Position numbers and translations under genes: made by a program. The notes beneath the pieces were generated by a model. That model was not told where the DNA came from. It saw nothing but the letters and a program-made list of their open reading frames with translations, and did no database searches. This document shows, one piece after another, positions 1 to 7,189 of a stretch of DNA of 12,074 bases. Numbering within the stretch: the stretch's first letter is position 1; each line of letters starts with the position of its first letter. Location of the stretch: contig URGK01000079.1 in NCBI GenBank assembly GCA_900547295.1, positions 1 through 12,074 on the forward strand, written 5' to 3'. The stretch comes from an uncultured Eubacteriales bacterium (lineage in GTDB: Bacteria > Bacillota > Clostridia > Peptostreptococcales > Anaerovoracaceae).

Positions 1-29
1 GCCCGCTATGAGGATAGCGAATTCTATGA

Positions 30-653
30 GACATTTTATCCGTTACGAGAATTTCCGTAAATCCGCAGACTTTCCACGACAAAACGCTGAAACTTATCGG
101 ACGGGCGCACACCGTCGAAGACACGTTAAGGGCGTACGACCTTGCGAAAAATTACGATTTTATCGTAAATATGGATTTAATCGCGACGCTCCCCGGGGAA
201 AACTTTGACGATTTCAAATATTCCGTCGATAAGGCGATATGCCTTAATCCCGAAAACATCACGGTGCACAATTTAAGTCTGAAACGCGGCAGCGTCCTGA
301 CCGAATCGCATTACGAACCGCTTAATCTCAAAGACGCCGAAAAAATGATCGATTATTCGGTAAGCGCGCTGACGGACGCGGGTTACGAACCGTATTATAT
401 GTATCGTCAGAAGTACAACACCGGAAACCTTGAAAACAGCGGCTACGCAAAGCCCGGTACCGAGTGCGTTTACAACGTCGATATTATGGAAGAAAACTGC
501 AATATCCTTGCGGCGGGCGCGGGCGCGATTTCAAAACGGCTTTTCAGGGAAGAAAACCGCATCGAGCGTCTTGCCGACGTCAAAGACGTGAAAGGATATA
601 TCGAACGCGCCGAAACTTTAAGGGAAAGACACGAAAAATTTTGGAAAAAGTAG
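30..653 (+). CDS. hemZ: HemZ-like oxygen-independent coproporphyrinogen III oxidase / radical SAM protein, C-terminal part (5' incomplete)
   Basis: This is the last ~207 codons of a HemZ-type radical SAM enzyme, a family assigned to anaerobic coproporphyrinogen III dehydrogenation in heme synthesis. The visible signatures are RISVNPQT near position 45, RAHTVEDT near 105, MDLIATLPGE near 171, then YYMYRQKYNTGNLENSGYAK and AGAGAISKR toward the C-terminus, which are typical of HemZ rather than HemN. The radical SAM CxxxCxxC motif would lie upstream of the window. The frame is open only from position 30: in-frame stops occur at 9-11, 15-17 and 27-29, so the first 29 bases do not continue the gene. 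The internal ATG at 171 is not the true start, because conserved sequence lies before it in the same frame. It ends with TAG and is followed by the rpsO promoter. Confidence 0.72.
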   Translation, partial: DILSVTRISVNPQTFHDKTLKLIGRAHTVEDTLRAYDLAKNYDFIVNMDLIATLPGENFDDFKYSVDKAICLNPENITVHNLSLKRGSVLTESHYEPLNLKDAEKMIDYSVSALTDAGYEPYYMYRQKYNTGNLENSGYAKPGTECVYNVDIMEENCNILAAGAGAISKRLFREENRIERLADVKDVKGYIERAETLRERHEKFWKK

Positions 654-663
654 GCGTTTTCGG

Positions 664-692
664 TTTACATAAAATTATTTTTATGATAATAT
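664..692 (+). promoter_or_regulatory. Probable sigma-A promoter of rpsO
   Basis: TTTACA (664-669) and TAATAT (687-692) are separated by 17 bp, and a TGA triplet just before the -10 gives an extended -10. It lies 11 bp after the hemZ stop and about 90 bp before the rpsO start. This leaves a leader of roughly 80 nt, long enough for the S15 autoregulatory RNA structures known in other bacteria, but I could not identify a specific fold. Confidence 0.6.
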
Positions 693-782
693 TCTTCTCG
701 TACCTTTTGCAACGTTTATCTAAATCTCCGCAGATATACTTTGCCTAAGGCGAATTATTTATCCACCGAAGGAGGCAAAACA

Positions 783-1046
783 ATGGATAAGGAAACCAAA
801 CAAAAAATTATTTTGGACAACGCAAGGTCGGAAGGCGACACCGGTTCACCCGAAGTACAAATCGCGCTTCTCACCGCTCGTATCAACGAACTCACCGCGC
901 ATCTCGCGACGCACAAGAAAGACCACCACAGCCGCAAAGGTTTGTTGATGATGGTCGGTCAACGCCGCAATATGCTCAACTATCTTAAAAGCAAAGACAT
1001 CGAAAGATACCGCGCTATCGTTAAGAAGTTGGAACTCAGAAAGTAA
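783..1046 (+). CDS. rpsO: 30S ribosomal protein S15
   Basis: The 87-residue product is a full-length ribosomal protein S15, which binds the central domain of 16S rRNA early in small-subunit assembly. Its hallmarks are TGSPEVQIALLTARI, LTAHLATHKKDHHSRKGL, MVGQRRNMLNYL and the closing ERYRAIVKKLELRK. The ATG at 783 is chosen because it sits 7 nt after a strong AAGGAGG (769-775) and matches the conserved N-terminus; an upstream in-frame ATG at 741 would add 14 unrelated residues and include the ribosome binding site. In many Firmicutes rpsO is followed by pnp. Here it is followed by a terminator and then opposing DNA that looks foreign to it. Confidence 0.97.
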   Translation: MDKETKQKIILDNARSEGDTGSPEVQIALLTARINELTAHLATHKKDHHSRKGLLMMVGQRRNMLNYLKSKDIERYRAIVKKLELRK

Positions 1047-1052
1047 TTTTTT

Positions 1053-1082
1053 CGGGGCGTGCTTTTGCGCCCCGTTTTTTTT
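1053..1082 (+). terminator. Rho-independent terminator of rpsO
   Basis: A perfect 7-bp GC-rich stem (CGGGGCG at 1053-1059, CGCCCCG at 1068-1074) with an 8-nt loop is followed at once by eight T residues. It begins 6 nt after the rpsO stop codon. This is one of the clearest signals in the window and probably marks the last sequence belonging to the left-hand block. Confidence 0.93.
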
Positions 1083-1125
1083 GAAAAAAAACATTAAAAA
1101 CGTAAATTTGGACTTCTTGCGTTGC
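1083..1125. other. Probable junction between two unrelated sequence blocks
   Basis: Left of this interval are plus-strand genes ending in the rpsO terminator. Right of it is a minus-strand coaBC gene cut after its first ~54 codons. Codon choice also changes: GCG and CGC codons are common to the left, AGA and ATA codons to the right. No inverted repeat, transposase or integrase is visible at the boundary. The breakpoint cannot be placed to the base from this sequence alone. Confidence 0.6.
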
Positions 1126-1315
1126 CTCAAAGGTCACCGGAGTTATGAACTGAGTCGCATTACAGGTCATTATAACCTCGACGTTTACTCCCAGTTTCCT
1201 GAGGCTGCTGGCTACAGAAGCCATTTTGTATGCGGCAATACTACCTGTAATACCTAGTACCACTGTTTTATCTTTAAGCATCATATCCTCCTGATATCTA
1301 CAATATTATCTATAT

Positions 1316-1321
1316 ATTATA
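1316..1321 (-). promoter_or_regulatory. Candidate -10 element for coaBC
   Basis: A consensus TATAAT on the minus strand lies about 35 nt upstream of the coaBC start. No good -35 hexamer is visible at 16-18 bp, so the assignment rests on the -10 and on its position between the terminator of the upstream gene and the coaBC ribosome binding site. Confidence 0.45.
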
Positions 1322-1371
1322 CTACCATTTGCATATTTCATCTACAAAAACTATGTAATATATTTGCCCGC

Positions 1372-1401
1372 AAAAAAGCCACTACCTGTTGCGGTAATGG
1401 C
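1372..1401 (-). terminator. Rho-independent terminator of the 3D-domain gene
   Basis: On the minus strand GCCATTACC (1401-1393) pairs with GGTAGTGGC (1386-1378) as a 9-bp stem with one G-T wobble and a 6-nt loop, followed by six T residues (1377-1372). It begins 7 nt after the stop codon of the 3D-domain gene and separates that gene from coaBC. Confidence 0.88.
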
Positions 1402-1408
1402 AATTCTT

Positions 1409-2122
1409 TTAATCATACACCTTAATTGTGATATATCTTACTCCCCATTTAATGCACTGTGAATTTGTGTTCATATATACGTCAATGATATTCCCCTTAA
1501 TCATTCCACCGGTATCTGCCGCTGTCGCATATCCGTAGCCCGGTACATATACTTTGGTGCCAAGCCTGATAACTCTAGGATCTACGGCAATTACGCCTTT
1601 GGCAGCCTTTTTGCCGCTGGCGGTTGTGCCGCCGCCTGAATATGCATAAGCCTTAACCCTGATTGTTCTCGGATGTGTAGTCGCCTTTGCTTTTTTTGAA
1701 AGGTCACTTTCTACAAAGCCGTCATTGTCACTCAATGCATATGCTGATACCTTGTAGGTCTTTTTGGTGTTGGTATCAAGACCTGTATTGGTATATGAAC
1801 ATTTGTCCTCATCTGTTATAGTTTTGATACAGGTATATCTGCCTTTTGATTTGTTGTACCTGTATACTTTGTATCCGTCCGCATTGTCTACGGAGTCCCA
1901 ACTTACTTTAATCTTTGATTTGCTGATGCCTTTAGCCTTGACATTATCGGGCGTGTCAACATCATCGGCAGTCAGTAAATCTTCATCTGCAATAGTTTCT
2001 AAACTTGGGGAAGCTGTCTGCTGGGATAAGGTGTTTTCGTCGTCTGCAAATCCAGTTACAGTTGAAAACCCCATCGTGATCATCATTACTGCAACAAACA
2101 GACTGATCCATCTAAATCTCAT
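1409..2122 (-). CDS. Secreted FN3 and 3D-domain protein (putative cell-wall hydrolase)
   Basis: The 237-residue protein has a signal peptide at 1-26 (RFRW, hydrophobic core, then GFA before DDEN), a linker rich in acidic and small residues, a fibronectin type III domain at about 57-149 (ADGYKVYRYN, TYKVSAYA) and a C-terminal 3D domain at about 155-236. The three aspartates that name the 3D family appear as AVDPRVIRLGTKVYVPGYG (D181), AADTGG (D203) and IIDVY (D214), and TASGKKAAKGVIAVDP is typical. Related proteins resemble the catalytic core of MltA/Rpf-type peptidoglycan lytic enzymes, so a role in wall remodelling is inferred. The ATG at 2122 has AAAGGA 6 nt upstream. The gene stands alone, with its own promoter and terminator. 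Confidence 0.88.
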   Translation of the reverse strand: MRFRWISLFVAVMMITMGFSTVTGFADDENTLSQQTASPSLETIADEDLLTADDVDTPDNVKAKGISKSKIKVSWDSVDNADGYKVYRYNKSKGRYTCIKTITDEDKCSYTNTGLDTNTKKTYKVSAYALSDNDGFVESDLSKKAKATTHPRTIRVKAYAYSGGGTTASGKKAAKGVIAVDPRVIRLGTKVYVPGYGYATAADTGGMIKGNIIDVYMNTNSQCIKWGVRYITIKVYD

Positions 2123-2173
2123 AGATATTCCTTTCTTTCTAGTTTGGACTAGTTTTATCTCATTTCAGCACTA

Positions 2174-2203
2174 ATTCTACCACAATTTTGCCACACTTGT
2201 CAA
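2174..2203 (-). promoter_or_regulatory. Near-consensus sigma-A promoter of the 3D-domain gene
   Basis: On the minus strand TTGACA (2203-2198) and TAGAAT (2179-2174) are separated by 18 bp, with TGG directly before the -10 (extended -10). The predicted transcript would start about 45 nt upstream of the ATG. CTAGTTTT in the leader and AAAACTAG near 2216 flank the promoter as an inverted pair of unknown significance. Confidence 0.8.
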
Positions 2204-2239
2204 GCTTTTATACCCAAAACTAGAAACTGGAAAGATTAT

Positions 2240-2719
2240 CTATACAATCAGATCCGCAAACTGTGCGCCTATAAGGTGCACAAGTTCATGGGGGTTAACC
2301 CCTACCGATATTCCGGGTTTACCTGCGCTTACATATATTTTATCAAGCTCGCAGGCTGAATTATGAACAGCGGTTTTAAACTGTTTTTTCATACCTACGG
2401 GAGAACAGCCGCCCTTGATATATCCTGTAACTTTAGTTATATCCCTGGCGTGAAGCATTTCTATTTTTTTCTCGCTGAAAACCTTTGCGGCCTTTTTTAA
2501 ATCAAGTTCCTCTGCAACAGGTATCACGCAGACGTAATGCTCTCTGCTGGTACCTGTCGTTACAAGGGTTTTAAAAACCACAGCCTCATCTCTGCCGGTT
2601 TTGTGCGCAGCATCAACTCCGCTGACAAAGCCTTTTGAAACATCGTATTCCATTGTATCGTAGCTGATACCCGCTGTTTCCAGCGTTCTCATTACGTTTG
2701 TCTTAGTATGTTTGCTCAT
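2240..2719 (-). CDS. ybaK: YbaK/EbsC-family Cys-tRNA(Pro) deacylase
   Basis: The 159-residue product matches the YbaK/EbsC trans-editing deacylases, cytoplasmic proteins that hydrolyse cysteine mischarged onto tRNA(Pro) and so protect translation fidelity. The key segments are VFKTLV at 48-53, whose lysine K50 corresponds to the conserved functional lysine of YbaK, YIKGGCSPVGMKK at 100-112, and VSAGKPGISVGVNP at 130-143. The length is normal for a stand-alone YbaK. The ATG overlaps the upstream acetyltransferase stop in an ATGA arrangement, so the two are translationally coupled. It is the last gene of the run that starts with the FAD oxidoreductase. I see no convincing terminator after it, and the promoter of the next gene follows directly. 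Confidence 0.9.
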   Translation of the reverse strand: MSKHTKTNVMRTLETAGISYDTMEYDVSKGFVSGVDAAHKTGRDEAVVFKTLVTTGTSREHYVCVIPVAEELDLKKAAKVFSEKKIEMLHARDITKVTGYIKGGCSPVGMKKQFKTAVHNSACELDKIYVSAGKPGISVGVNPHELVHLIGAQFADLIV

Positions 2720-3348
2720 TTTCCCGACTCCCTGACCATATATGTATTCTCAAATCCGTATTTGTCTGATTTGGCAACGCCGATTACCTTAAATCCCTCT
2801 TTCTGATAAAATGCCACATCGTCCGATGTATTGGTAAACAGCATAAGAGGTCTGTTTCTGCCGTCTGCATATTCCGTAATTTTGTGTATAAGCTTTCTGC
2901 CTCTGCCCTGTCCCTGACAGCTTCTTCTTACACCAAGGAAATCAATATAAATATGCGGATACGGTATATCCATTGTTTTTTCGAGCTCATCAAGCTCATC
3001 AAATACAGCGATGCGTCTGTTTTTTTCTTCCTCGGTAAGCCTGTTCATTGCGGCATTGTAGCCGTCGGAATAACAGCCTGCTTCAATGTATCTTGAAGTA
3101 GTGTACTGCATATCCTCCGAGTCCACAATCACTATACCGTCATCAATATTCTCATCGGTAGCAAAGGCTTGGCCGTATTTTAAATCATACATTCCGTAAA
3201 ATCTGATGGTCGCCTCCATTGCGGCAAGTTTTTTGTCCATCTGCGGAAAAGCCTCCGCAAGCTTGGGATAATCGTGAAATGCATCAAGCCACATTGTAAA
3301 CAGTTTTTCGCTTTCGTTTTTTCTGATTTCGTATAACCCCTGTATCAT
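2716..3348 (-). CDS. GNAT-family N-acetyltransferase
   Basis: The 210-residue protein has the acetyl-CoA binding core of the GNAT superfamily: IYIDFLGVRRSCQGQGRG (motif A, with QGQGRG at 145-150), followed by helix RKLIHKITEYAD, strand PLMLFTN and the motif-B-like VAFYQKEGFKVIG. The N-terminal ~125 residues are more variable and probably form the substrate-specific part. The acceptor substrate cannot be predicted. The gene starts 4 nt after the metH stop with an AGGATAGGA-type ribosome binding site that overlaps that stop, and it overlaps ybaK by 4 nt, so it is embedded in the methionine run without an obvious functional link to it. Confidence 0.85.
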   Translation of the reverse strand: MIQGLYEIRKNESEKLFTMWLDAFHDYPKLAEAFPQMDKKLAAMEATIRFYGMYDLKYGQAFATDENIDDGIVIVDSEDMQYTTSRYIEAGCYSDGYNAAMNRLTEEEKNRRIAVFDELDELEKTMDIPYPHIYIDFLGVRRSCQGQGRGRKLIHKITEYADGRNRPLMLFTNTSDDVAFYQKEGFKVIGVAKSDKYGFENTYMVRESGK

Positions 3349-3352
3349 ATTC

Positions 3353-5698
3353 CTATCCTATAACCATCTGTGCAATTCTTACAGTGTCCATAGCGTCTGC
3401 GGCATAATAGTCCGCTCCTATCTGCTCGGCATAATCCGCTGTAATAACTGCGCCTGCAACTAAGATTTTTGTCTCGGGGCTGTGCTCTCTCATCAGTCTG
3501 ATAGTTTCTTCCATTGACGGCACAGTGGTTGTCATAAGCGCCGATAAGCCTATCAGACTGCAGCCCTTTGCGTTTTCAAGCACTGTTTCAGGCGGAACAT
3601 CCCTGCCCAGATCCACAACATAAAAGCCGTAGCTTTCAAGAAGCGCCTTTGCGATATTTTTGCCTATGTCGTGAATGTCACCCTTAACAGTTGCTATAAC
3701 TATTTTTTTGCTCTCATCGGTATTTGAAGGCATTCTGCTCTTGAGTATGTCAAAAGCTCTGCCTGCCGCTTCAGCCGACATTATAAGCTGGGGCAGAAAT
3801 ATTTTTTTTGCCTCAAATTCCTCTCCCGCAGCATTAAGCGCAGGTATAAGCTCTGTATTTATTATATCAATAGGCGCTGTATTTTCAAGAAGCGCCGCAG
3901 TTATTTTCTCGGCAGCCTCCGAAAGGCCCTTCTGAATTGCATATGAAAGCGTTATTTCTTCTGTTTTTACTTCCTGTTTTTTCTCTTCTCTGCCCTCTGT
4001 ATACGCTATATATTCCATACAGCCCTTGTCCTTGCCGGAAAGCGCCTTGTAGGAATAGTAGGCTTTCATCATATCAGGCGAATAAGGGTCCATTATAGCC
4101 GCATCAAGTCCCGCATAAAGCGCCATTGTGAAGAACGCGGAGTTGATTATGCTTCTGTTTGGAAGTCCGAAAGAAACATTGGATACACCAAGGCTTGTGG
4201 ATACTCCAAGCTTTTGTTTTATCATAGTTACCGCTGCAAGGGTTGTAGCCGCGCTGGTATCGTCTGAAGATACCGTCATTGTAAGCGGATCGACTATTAT
4301 GTCTTTTTTGTCTATGCCGTATTCCGCAGCTTTGTTTACAATTCTCTGCGCAATATTAAATCTGCCCTCTGCGGTCTCCGGAATACCGTCCTCGTCCATA
4401 GTAAGAGCCACTACTACTCCTCCGTATTTTTTAACAAGAGGAAATACGGCGTTCATGCTTTTGGCGCTGCCGTTTACGGAGTTTACCATAGGCTTGCCGT
4501 TATATATACGCATTGCTTTTTCGAGGGCAGCGGTATCAGAGGTATCAATCTGAAGCGGCAGGTCTGTAACTGTCTGAAGCTCTCTTACAAGCTCTGACAG
4601 TACCTCAGGCTCATCAATATCGGGAATTCCCGCATTGACATCAAGTATGTGGGAACCTGCCTCCTCCTGCTTTATCGCTTCTGTAAGTATATAGTTGTAA
4701 TCTCTGTTTCTAAGCGCCTCTTTTACTTTTTTCTTGCCTGTAGGGTTGATTCTCTCACCGATTATAACGGGGAGCCTGCCAAGCTCAGCCGTATGCGAAT
4801 AAGAGGAAACAAGACTGTGCGGTTTAGGTACTGCAGGCCTGAACGGAACTTCTTTAACTCTATCCGCCATTTTTCTGATATATTCAGGCGTGGTGCCGCA
4901 GCAGCCGCCAAGTATCGTTGCGCCCTGTTCTGCAATCTCTGCCATAATACCAGCGAACGCATCCGGAGAAATGTCATAGACTGTCTGTCCGTCCTTTATC
5001 TGAGGAAGTCCCGCATTCGGGTTTACTATAATCGGAACAGAAGCATATTCTGCGTAGGTTTTAACTATAGGCAGCATTTTGTCGGGACCAAAGGAGCAGT
5101 TCATACCTATGGCATCGGCGCCAAGGCCCTCAAGCATTGCAATCATAGTCTTTGCATCAGCCCCTGTCATCAGCTTGTGTCTTTCATCATAGGCGTTTGT
5201 AACAAACACCGGCAGATTGCTGTTTTCTTTTGCTGCAAGCAGAGCCGCCTTTGTTTCATAGGAGTCGTTCATGGTTTCTATAATTATGAGGTCTGCTCCG
5301 AAGTTTACAGCATATTCGGTACACTCTTTAAAAATGCTGACGGCTTCTTCAAACTCCATATTACCCATAGGTTTTATGAGTCTGCCTGTAGGCCCTATAT
5401 CATAGGCTATATATTTGTTCTCATATCCTTTGACAGCTTCCTTTGCGCATTTAACAGCAGCCTCCGCATATTCTGCGGCATTGTTGAATTTAAGGCTGTT
5501 TACACCAAAGGTATTGGTTGTTACTATATCCGAGCCTGCTTCAAGGTAGGCCTTATGAATTGCCGTTATCCTGTCAGGATGGTCTATATTCCACTGCGCC
5601 GGCTGCTCTCCGGATTCAAGTCCCATCTCCTGAAGCACAGTCCCGAAGCCTCCATCAAAATATATTTTTCTTTTTTTAATTGCTTCTAAAATATTCAT
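3353..5698 (-). CDS. metH: Cobalamin-dependent methionine synthase lacking the activation domain
   Basis: The 781-residue protein carries, in order, the homocysteine-binding domain (1 to about 290; zinc ligands C201 in GMNCS and C266/C267 in LGGCCGTTP), the methyltetrahydrofolate-binding domain (about 310-565; IGERINPTGKKK, LDVNAGIPD, GVSNVSFGLPNRS), a helical B12 cap (about 582-655) and the Rossmann B12 domain (about 665-781). The last holds the cobalt-ligand motif GDIHDIGKN with H676. It transfers the methyl group from 5-methyl-THF through cob(I)alamin to homocysteine to give methionine. E. coli MetH is about 1,230 residues because it also carries a C-terminal SAM-binding reactivation domain. 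Here the protein stops after the B12 domain, and the missing domain is encoded by the overlapping upstream gene. The start overlaps that gene's stop (ATGA). Confidence 0.96.
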   Translation of the reverse strand: MNILEAIKKRKIYFDGGFGTVLQEMGLESGEQPAQWNIDHPDRITAIHKAYLEAGSDIVTTNTFGVNSLKFNNAAEYAEAAVKCAKEAVKGYENKYIAYDIGPTGRLIKPMGNMEFEEAVSIFKECTEYAVNFGADLIIIETMNDSYETKAALLAAKENSNLPVFVTNAYDERHKLMTGADAKTMIAMLEGLGADAIGMNCSFGPDKMLPIVKTYAEYASVPIIVNPNAGLPQIKDGQTVYDISPDAFAGIMAEIAEQGATILGGCCGTTPEYIRKMADRVKEVPFRPAVPKPHSLVSSYSHTAELGRLPVIIGERINPTGKKKVKEALRNRDYNYILTEAIKQEEAGSHILDVNAGIPDIDEPEVLSELVRELQTVTDLPLQIDTSDTAALEKAMRIYNGKPMVNSVNGSAKSMNAVFPLVKKYGGVVVALTMDEDGIPETAEGRFNIAQRIVNKAAEYGIDKKDIIVDPLTMTVSSDDTSAATTLAAVTMIKQKLGVSTSLGVSNVSFGLPNRSIINSAFFTMALYAGLDAAIMDPYSPDMMKAYYSYKALSGKDKGCMEYIAYTEGREEKKQEVKTEEITLSYAIQKGLSEAAEKITAALLENTAPIDIINTELIPALNAAGEEFEAKKIFLPQLIMSAEAAGRAFDILKSRMPSNTDESKKIVIATVKGDIHDIGKNIAKALLESYGFYVVDLGRDVPPETVLENAKGCSLIGLSALMTTTVPSMEETIRLMREHSPETKILVAGAVITADYAEQIGADYYAADAMDTVRIAQMVIG

Positions 5699-6258
5699 GA
5701 CTTTATCCCCATTATTGCTGTGATGGTTTTCATCGGCGTCATCATAAATGAATCATTTACGCTTATGCCTATTTTGTATGCGTCTACAAATTCCAGGAGT
5801 CTGCCCTGCATTTCGAGGGTGAAGTCTCCGTATCCCGGAGCAAATCTGGCCTTGGTCTGCTCCGGCAGGCTGTCTTGTATATAGTCGCAGAGCGCCTCTA
5901 CTGCAGAGGATGCCACCGCATCAAGCACAAAGTGCTTTGCAGTCGAAACAAGAGATGCATTTCTCAGCACTCTGTCCACGTCATGCCCTATAGTTGCCGC
6001 AAGCACATACGCGCTGCCGCAGCCTGTAAGATTTCTCCTGAGATTGGCGCTTGAAATTTCTCCGAAGCCCAGATTGCAGCCGTTGTCGGTAAAGCTGATA
6101 TCTGTCTTTTTTAAGATGTATGAACAGTTCATTACAGATAAAATCTCATCTGCCACGCTGTCTGTAAATGCTCTTGAGACGCTGTCATCCGCACCGCCAA
6201 GCCTTGCTTTGAGTTCTTTTGGATTTATGACGATTTTGTCATTTGAAACCCTTGTCAT
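5695..6258 (-). CDS. Stand-alone methionine synthase activation-domain protein
   Basis: The 187-residue protein corresponds to the SAM-dependent reactivation domain normally fused to the C-terminus of MetH. The diagnostic elements are RFAPGYGDF at 138-146 (the RxxPGYG SAM-binding motif) and MTPMKTITAIMGI at 173-185 (the MxPxKSxxAxxG-like motif). It is expected to bind next to the B12 domain of MetH and support reductive methylation of oxidised cob(II)alamin by SAM. It overlaps metF upstream and metH downstream by 4 nt each (ATGA), which suggests matched synthesis. The reductant is unknown; no flavodoxin or ferredoxin gene is present, although an FAD oxidoreductase lies upstream in the run. 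Confidence 0.9.
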   Translation of the reverse strand: MTRVSNDKIVINPKELKARLGGADDSVSRAFTDSVADEILSVMNCSYILKKTDISFTDNGCNLGFGEISSANLRRNLTGCGSAYVLAATIGHDVDRVLRNASLVSTAKHFVLDAVASSAVEALCDYIQDSLPEQTKARFAPGYGDFTLEMQGRLLEFVDAYKIGISVNDSFMMTPMKTITAIMGIKS

Positions 6259-7115
6259 CCTATAATCTCCGATACGTTATTCTGAAGCGCCTCTACTACC
6301 GACGGATTGTTCATAGAATAAATATGTACGGCTTTTACTCCGTTGGCATAAAGGGCTACAATCTGCTCTGTGGCGTATGCTATTCCTGCCTGCTTCATAG
6401 CCTTAGGATTATCTCTGAACCTGTCTACTATACGCAAAAATCTCTGCGGCAGTGCGTTCTGGGATATTGATACTACTCTCTCTATCTGCTTTGCGCTTGT
6501 AATAGGCATAATACCTGCAATTACAGGTACATCAACACCTGCTTCACGCAGTCTGTAAAGGAAGTTGTAATATATATCATTATCAAAAAACATCTGTGTA
6601 GTCAGAAATTCAACACCTGCATCCACTTTCTTTCTGATGTTGGCTATATCCTCCATACTTGAACTGCTTTCAGGGTGCGTTTCCGGGTAGCATGCTCCGC
6701 CTATGCAAAAGCCGCCGTACTCTTTGATTTCGGTTACAAGTTCACTGGCATATCTGTATTCCATCCTGCTGCGGTCAAGCCCCTCAGGTATATCGCCTCT
6801 GAGTGCAAGTATGTTTTCGATGCCGTTTTCTCTAAGCTTGTCCAGCATGCCCCTTACCTGCTGCCTGCTCGAGGACACGCAGGTAAGATGCGCTATTGAA
6901 GTAACACCTTTTTCTCTGATATCTCTTGCAATATCAACCGTATATTTTGATGTGCCTCCGCCTGCGCCGTATGTAACACTCATAAAAGACGGCTTGCGGT
7001 CTGCGATTTCTTCTATGGCGAATTTCACTTTTTCAAATTTGTCGTCTGTTTTTGGAGGGAAAACCTCAAACGACAGGCTCAGTCTGTCCTGTTTAATAAT
7101 ATCTGTTATCTTCAT
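6255..7115 (-). CDS. metF: 5,10-methylenetetrahydrofolate reductase
   Basis: The 286-residue product is a complete MetF, an FAD-containing TIM-barrel enzyme that reduces 5,10-methylene-THF to 5-methyl-THF, the methyl donor for MetH. The motifs are LSFEVFPPK at 14-22 with the catalytic-type E17, VTYGAGGG at 47-54, AHLTC at 75-79, ALRGDIP at 104-110, GGACYPETHPE at 139-149, TQMFFDND at 173-180, AGIMPI at 200-205 and VKAVHIYSMN at 260-269. The ATG at 7115 is preferred because AGGAGG lies at 7126-7131 and the family starts this way; the frame could extend to an ATG at 7160, but that would read through the ribosome binding site. No metV-like partner gene is present. The gene leads the overlapping metF, activation protein, metH series. 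Confidence 0.95.
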   Translation of the reverse strand: MKITDIIKQDRLSLSFEVFPPKTDDKFEKVKFAIEEIADRKPSFMSVTYGAGGGTSKYTVDIARDIREKGVTSIAHLTCVSSSRQQVRGMLDKLRENGIENILALRGDIPEGLDRSRMEYRYASELVTEIKEYGGFCIGGACYPETHPESSSSMEDIANIRKKVDAGVEFLTTQMFFDNDIYYNFLYRLREAGVDVPVIAGIMPITSAKQIERVVSISQNALPQRFLRIVDRFRDNPKAMKQAGIAYATEQIVALYANGVKAVHIYSMNNPSVVEALQNNVSEIIG

Positions 7116-7143
7116 ATCCTGTGTACCTCCTAATATAATAACA

Positions 7144-7170
7144 GGCAGGGTAAATATCATATACCCCGCC
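7144..7170 (-). terminator. Intergenic hairpin between the FAD oxidoreductase and metF (weak terminator or attenuator)
   Basis: On the minus strand GGCGGGGTA (7170-7162) pairs with TACCCTGCC (7152-7144) around a 9-nt loop. The pairing is complete if one G-U wobble is allowed; on the plus strand the same position is an A-C mismatch, so the structure belongs to minus-strand RNA. It is followed by TGTTATTATATT, a T-rich but interrupted tract, and then by the metF ribosome binding site. It may partly terminate the upstream transcript or stabilise an RNA end. Confidence 0.5.
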
Positions 7171-7189
7171 AGAAATTCTGTTTAGTAAA

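Larger units (their letters stand above)
1036..1281 (-). pseudogene. coaBC: CoaBC (Dfp) N-terminal fragment, truncated at a sequence junction
   Basis: Reading from the ATG at 1281, the product starts MLKDKTVVLGITGSIAAYK and continues through VIMTCNATQFITPVTFEA. This is the N-terminal flavin-binding part of the bifunctional 4'-phosphopantothenoylcysteine decarboxylase / phosphopantothenate-cysteine ligase of coenzyme A synthesis. After about 54 residues (near position 1120) the similarity stops; the open frame only runs on through the antisense of the rpsO terminator and ends at 1036. A normal CoaBC is about 400 residues, so most of the gene is missing. The ATG at 1281 is preferred over 1284 because AGGAGG at 1287-1292 lies 5 nt from it. 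A -10 TATAAT lies at 1316-1321. A related flavoprotein of the same fold is possible but less likely. Confidence 0.75.

Noticed and set aside
1083..1125. Insertion sequence end or attachment site at the left junction
   Set aside because: No terminal inverted repeat, target-site duplication, integrase or transposase can be seen near the breakpoint.
4649..5689. Long plus-strand open frame of 346 codons opposite metH
   Set aside because: It is antisense to the unambiguous metH gene, has a composition rich in Cys, Arg and Tyr unlike a real protein, and shows no domain or ribosome binding site.
7116..7189. A SAM riboswitch or T-box leader before metF
   Set aside because: The gap is only 74 nt, and none of the conserved S-box or T-box elements were seen; only a simple hairpin is present.
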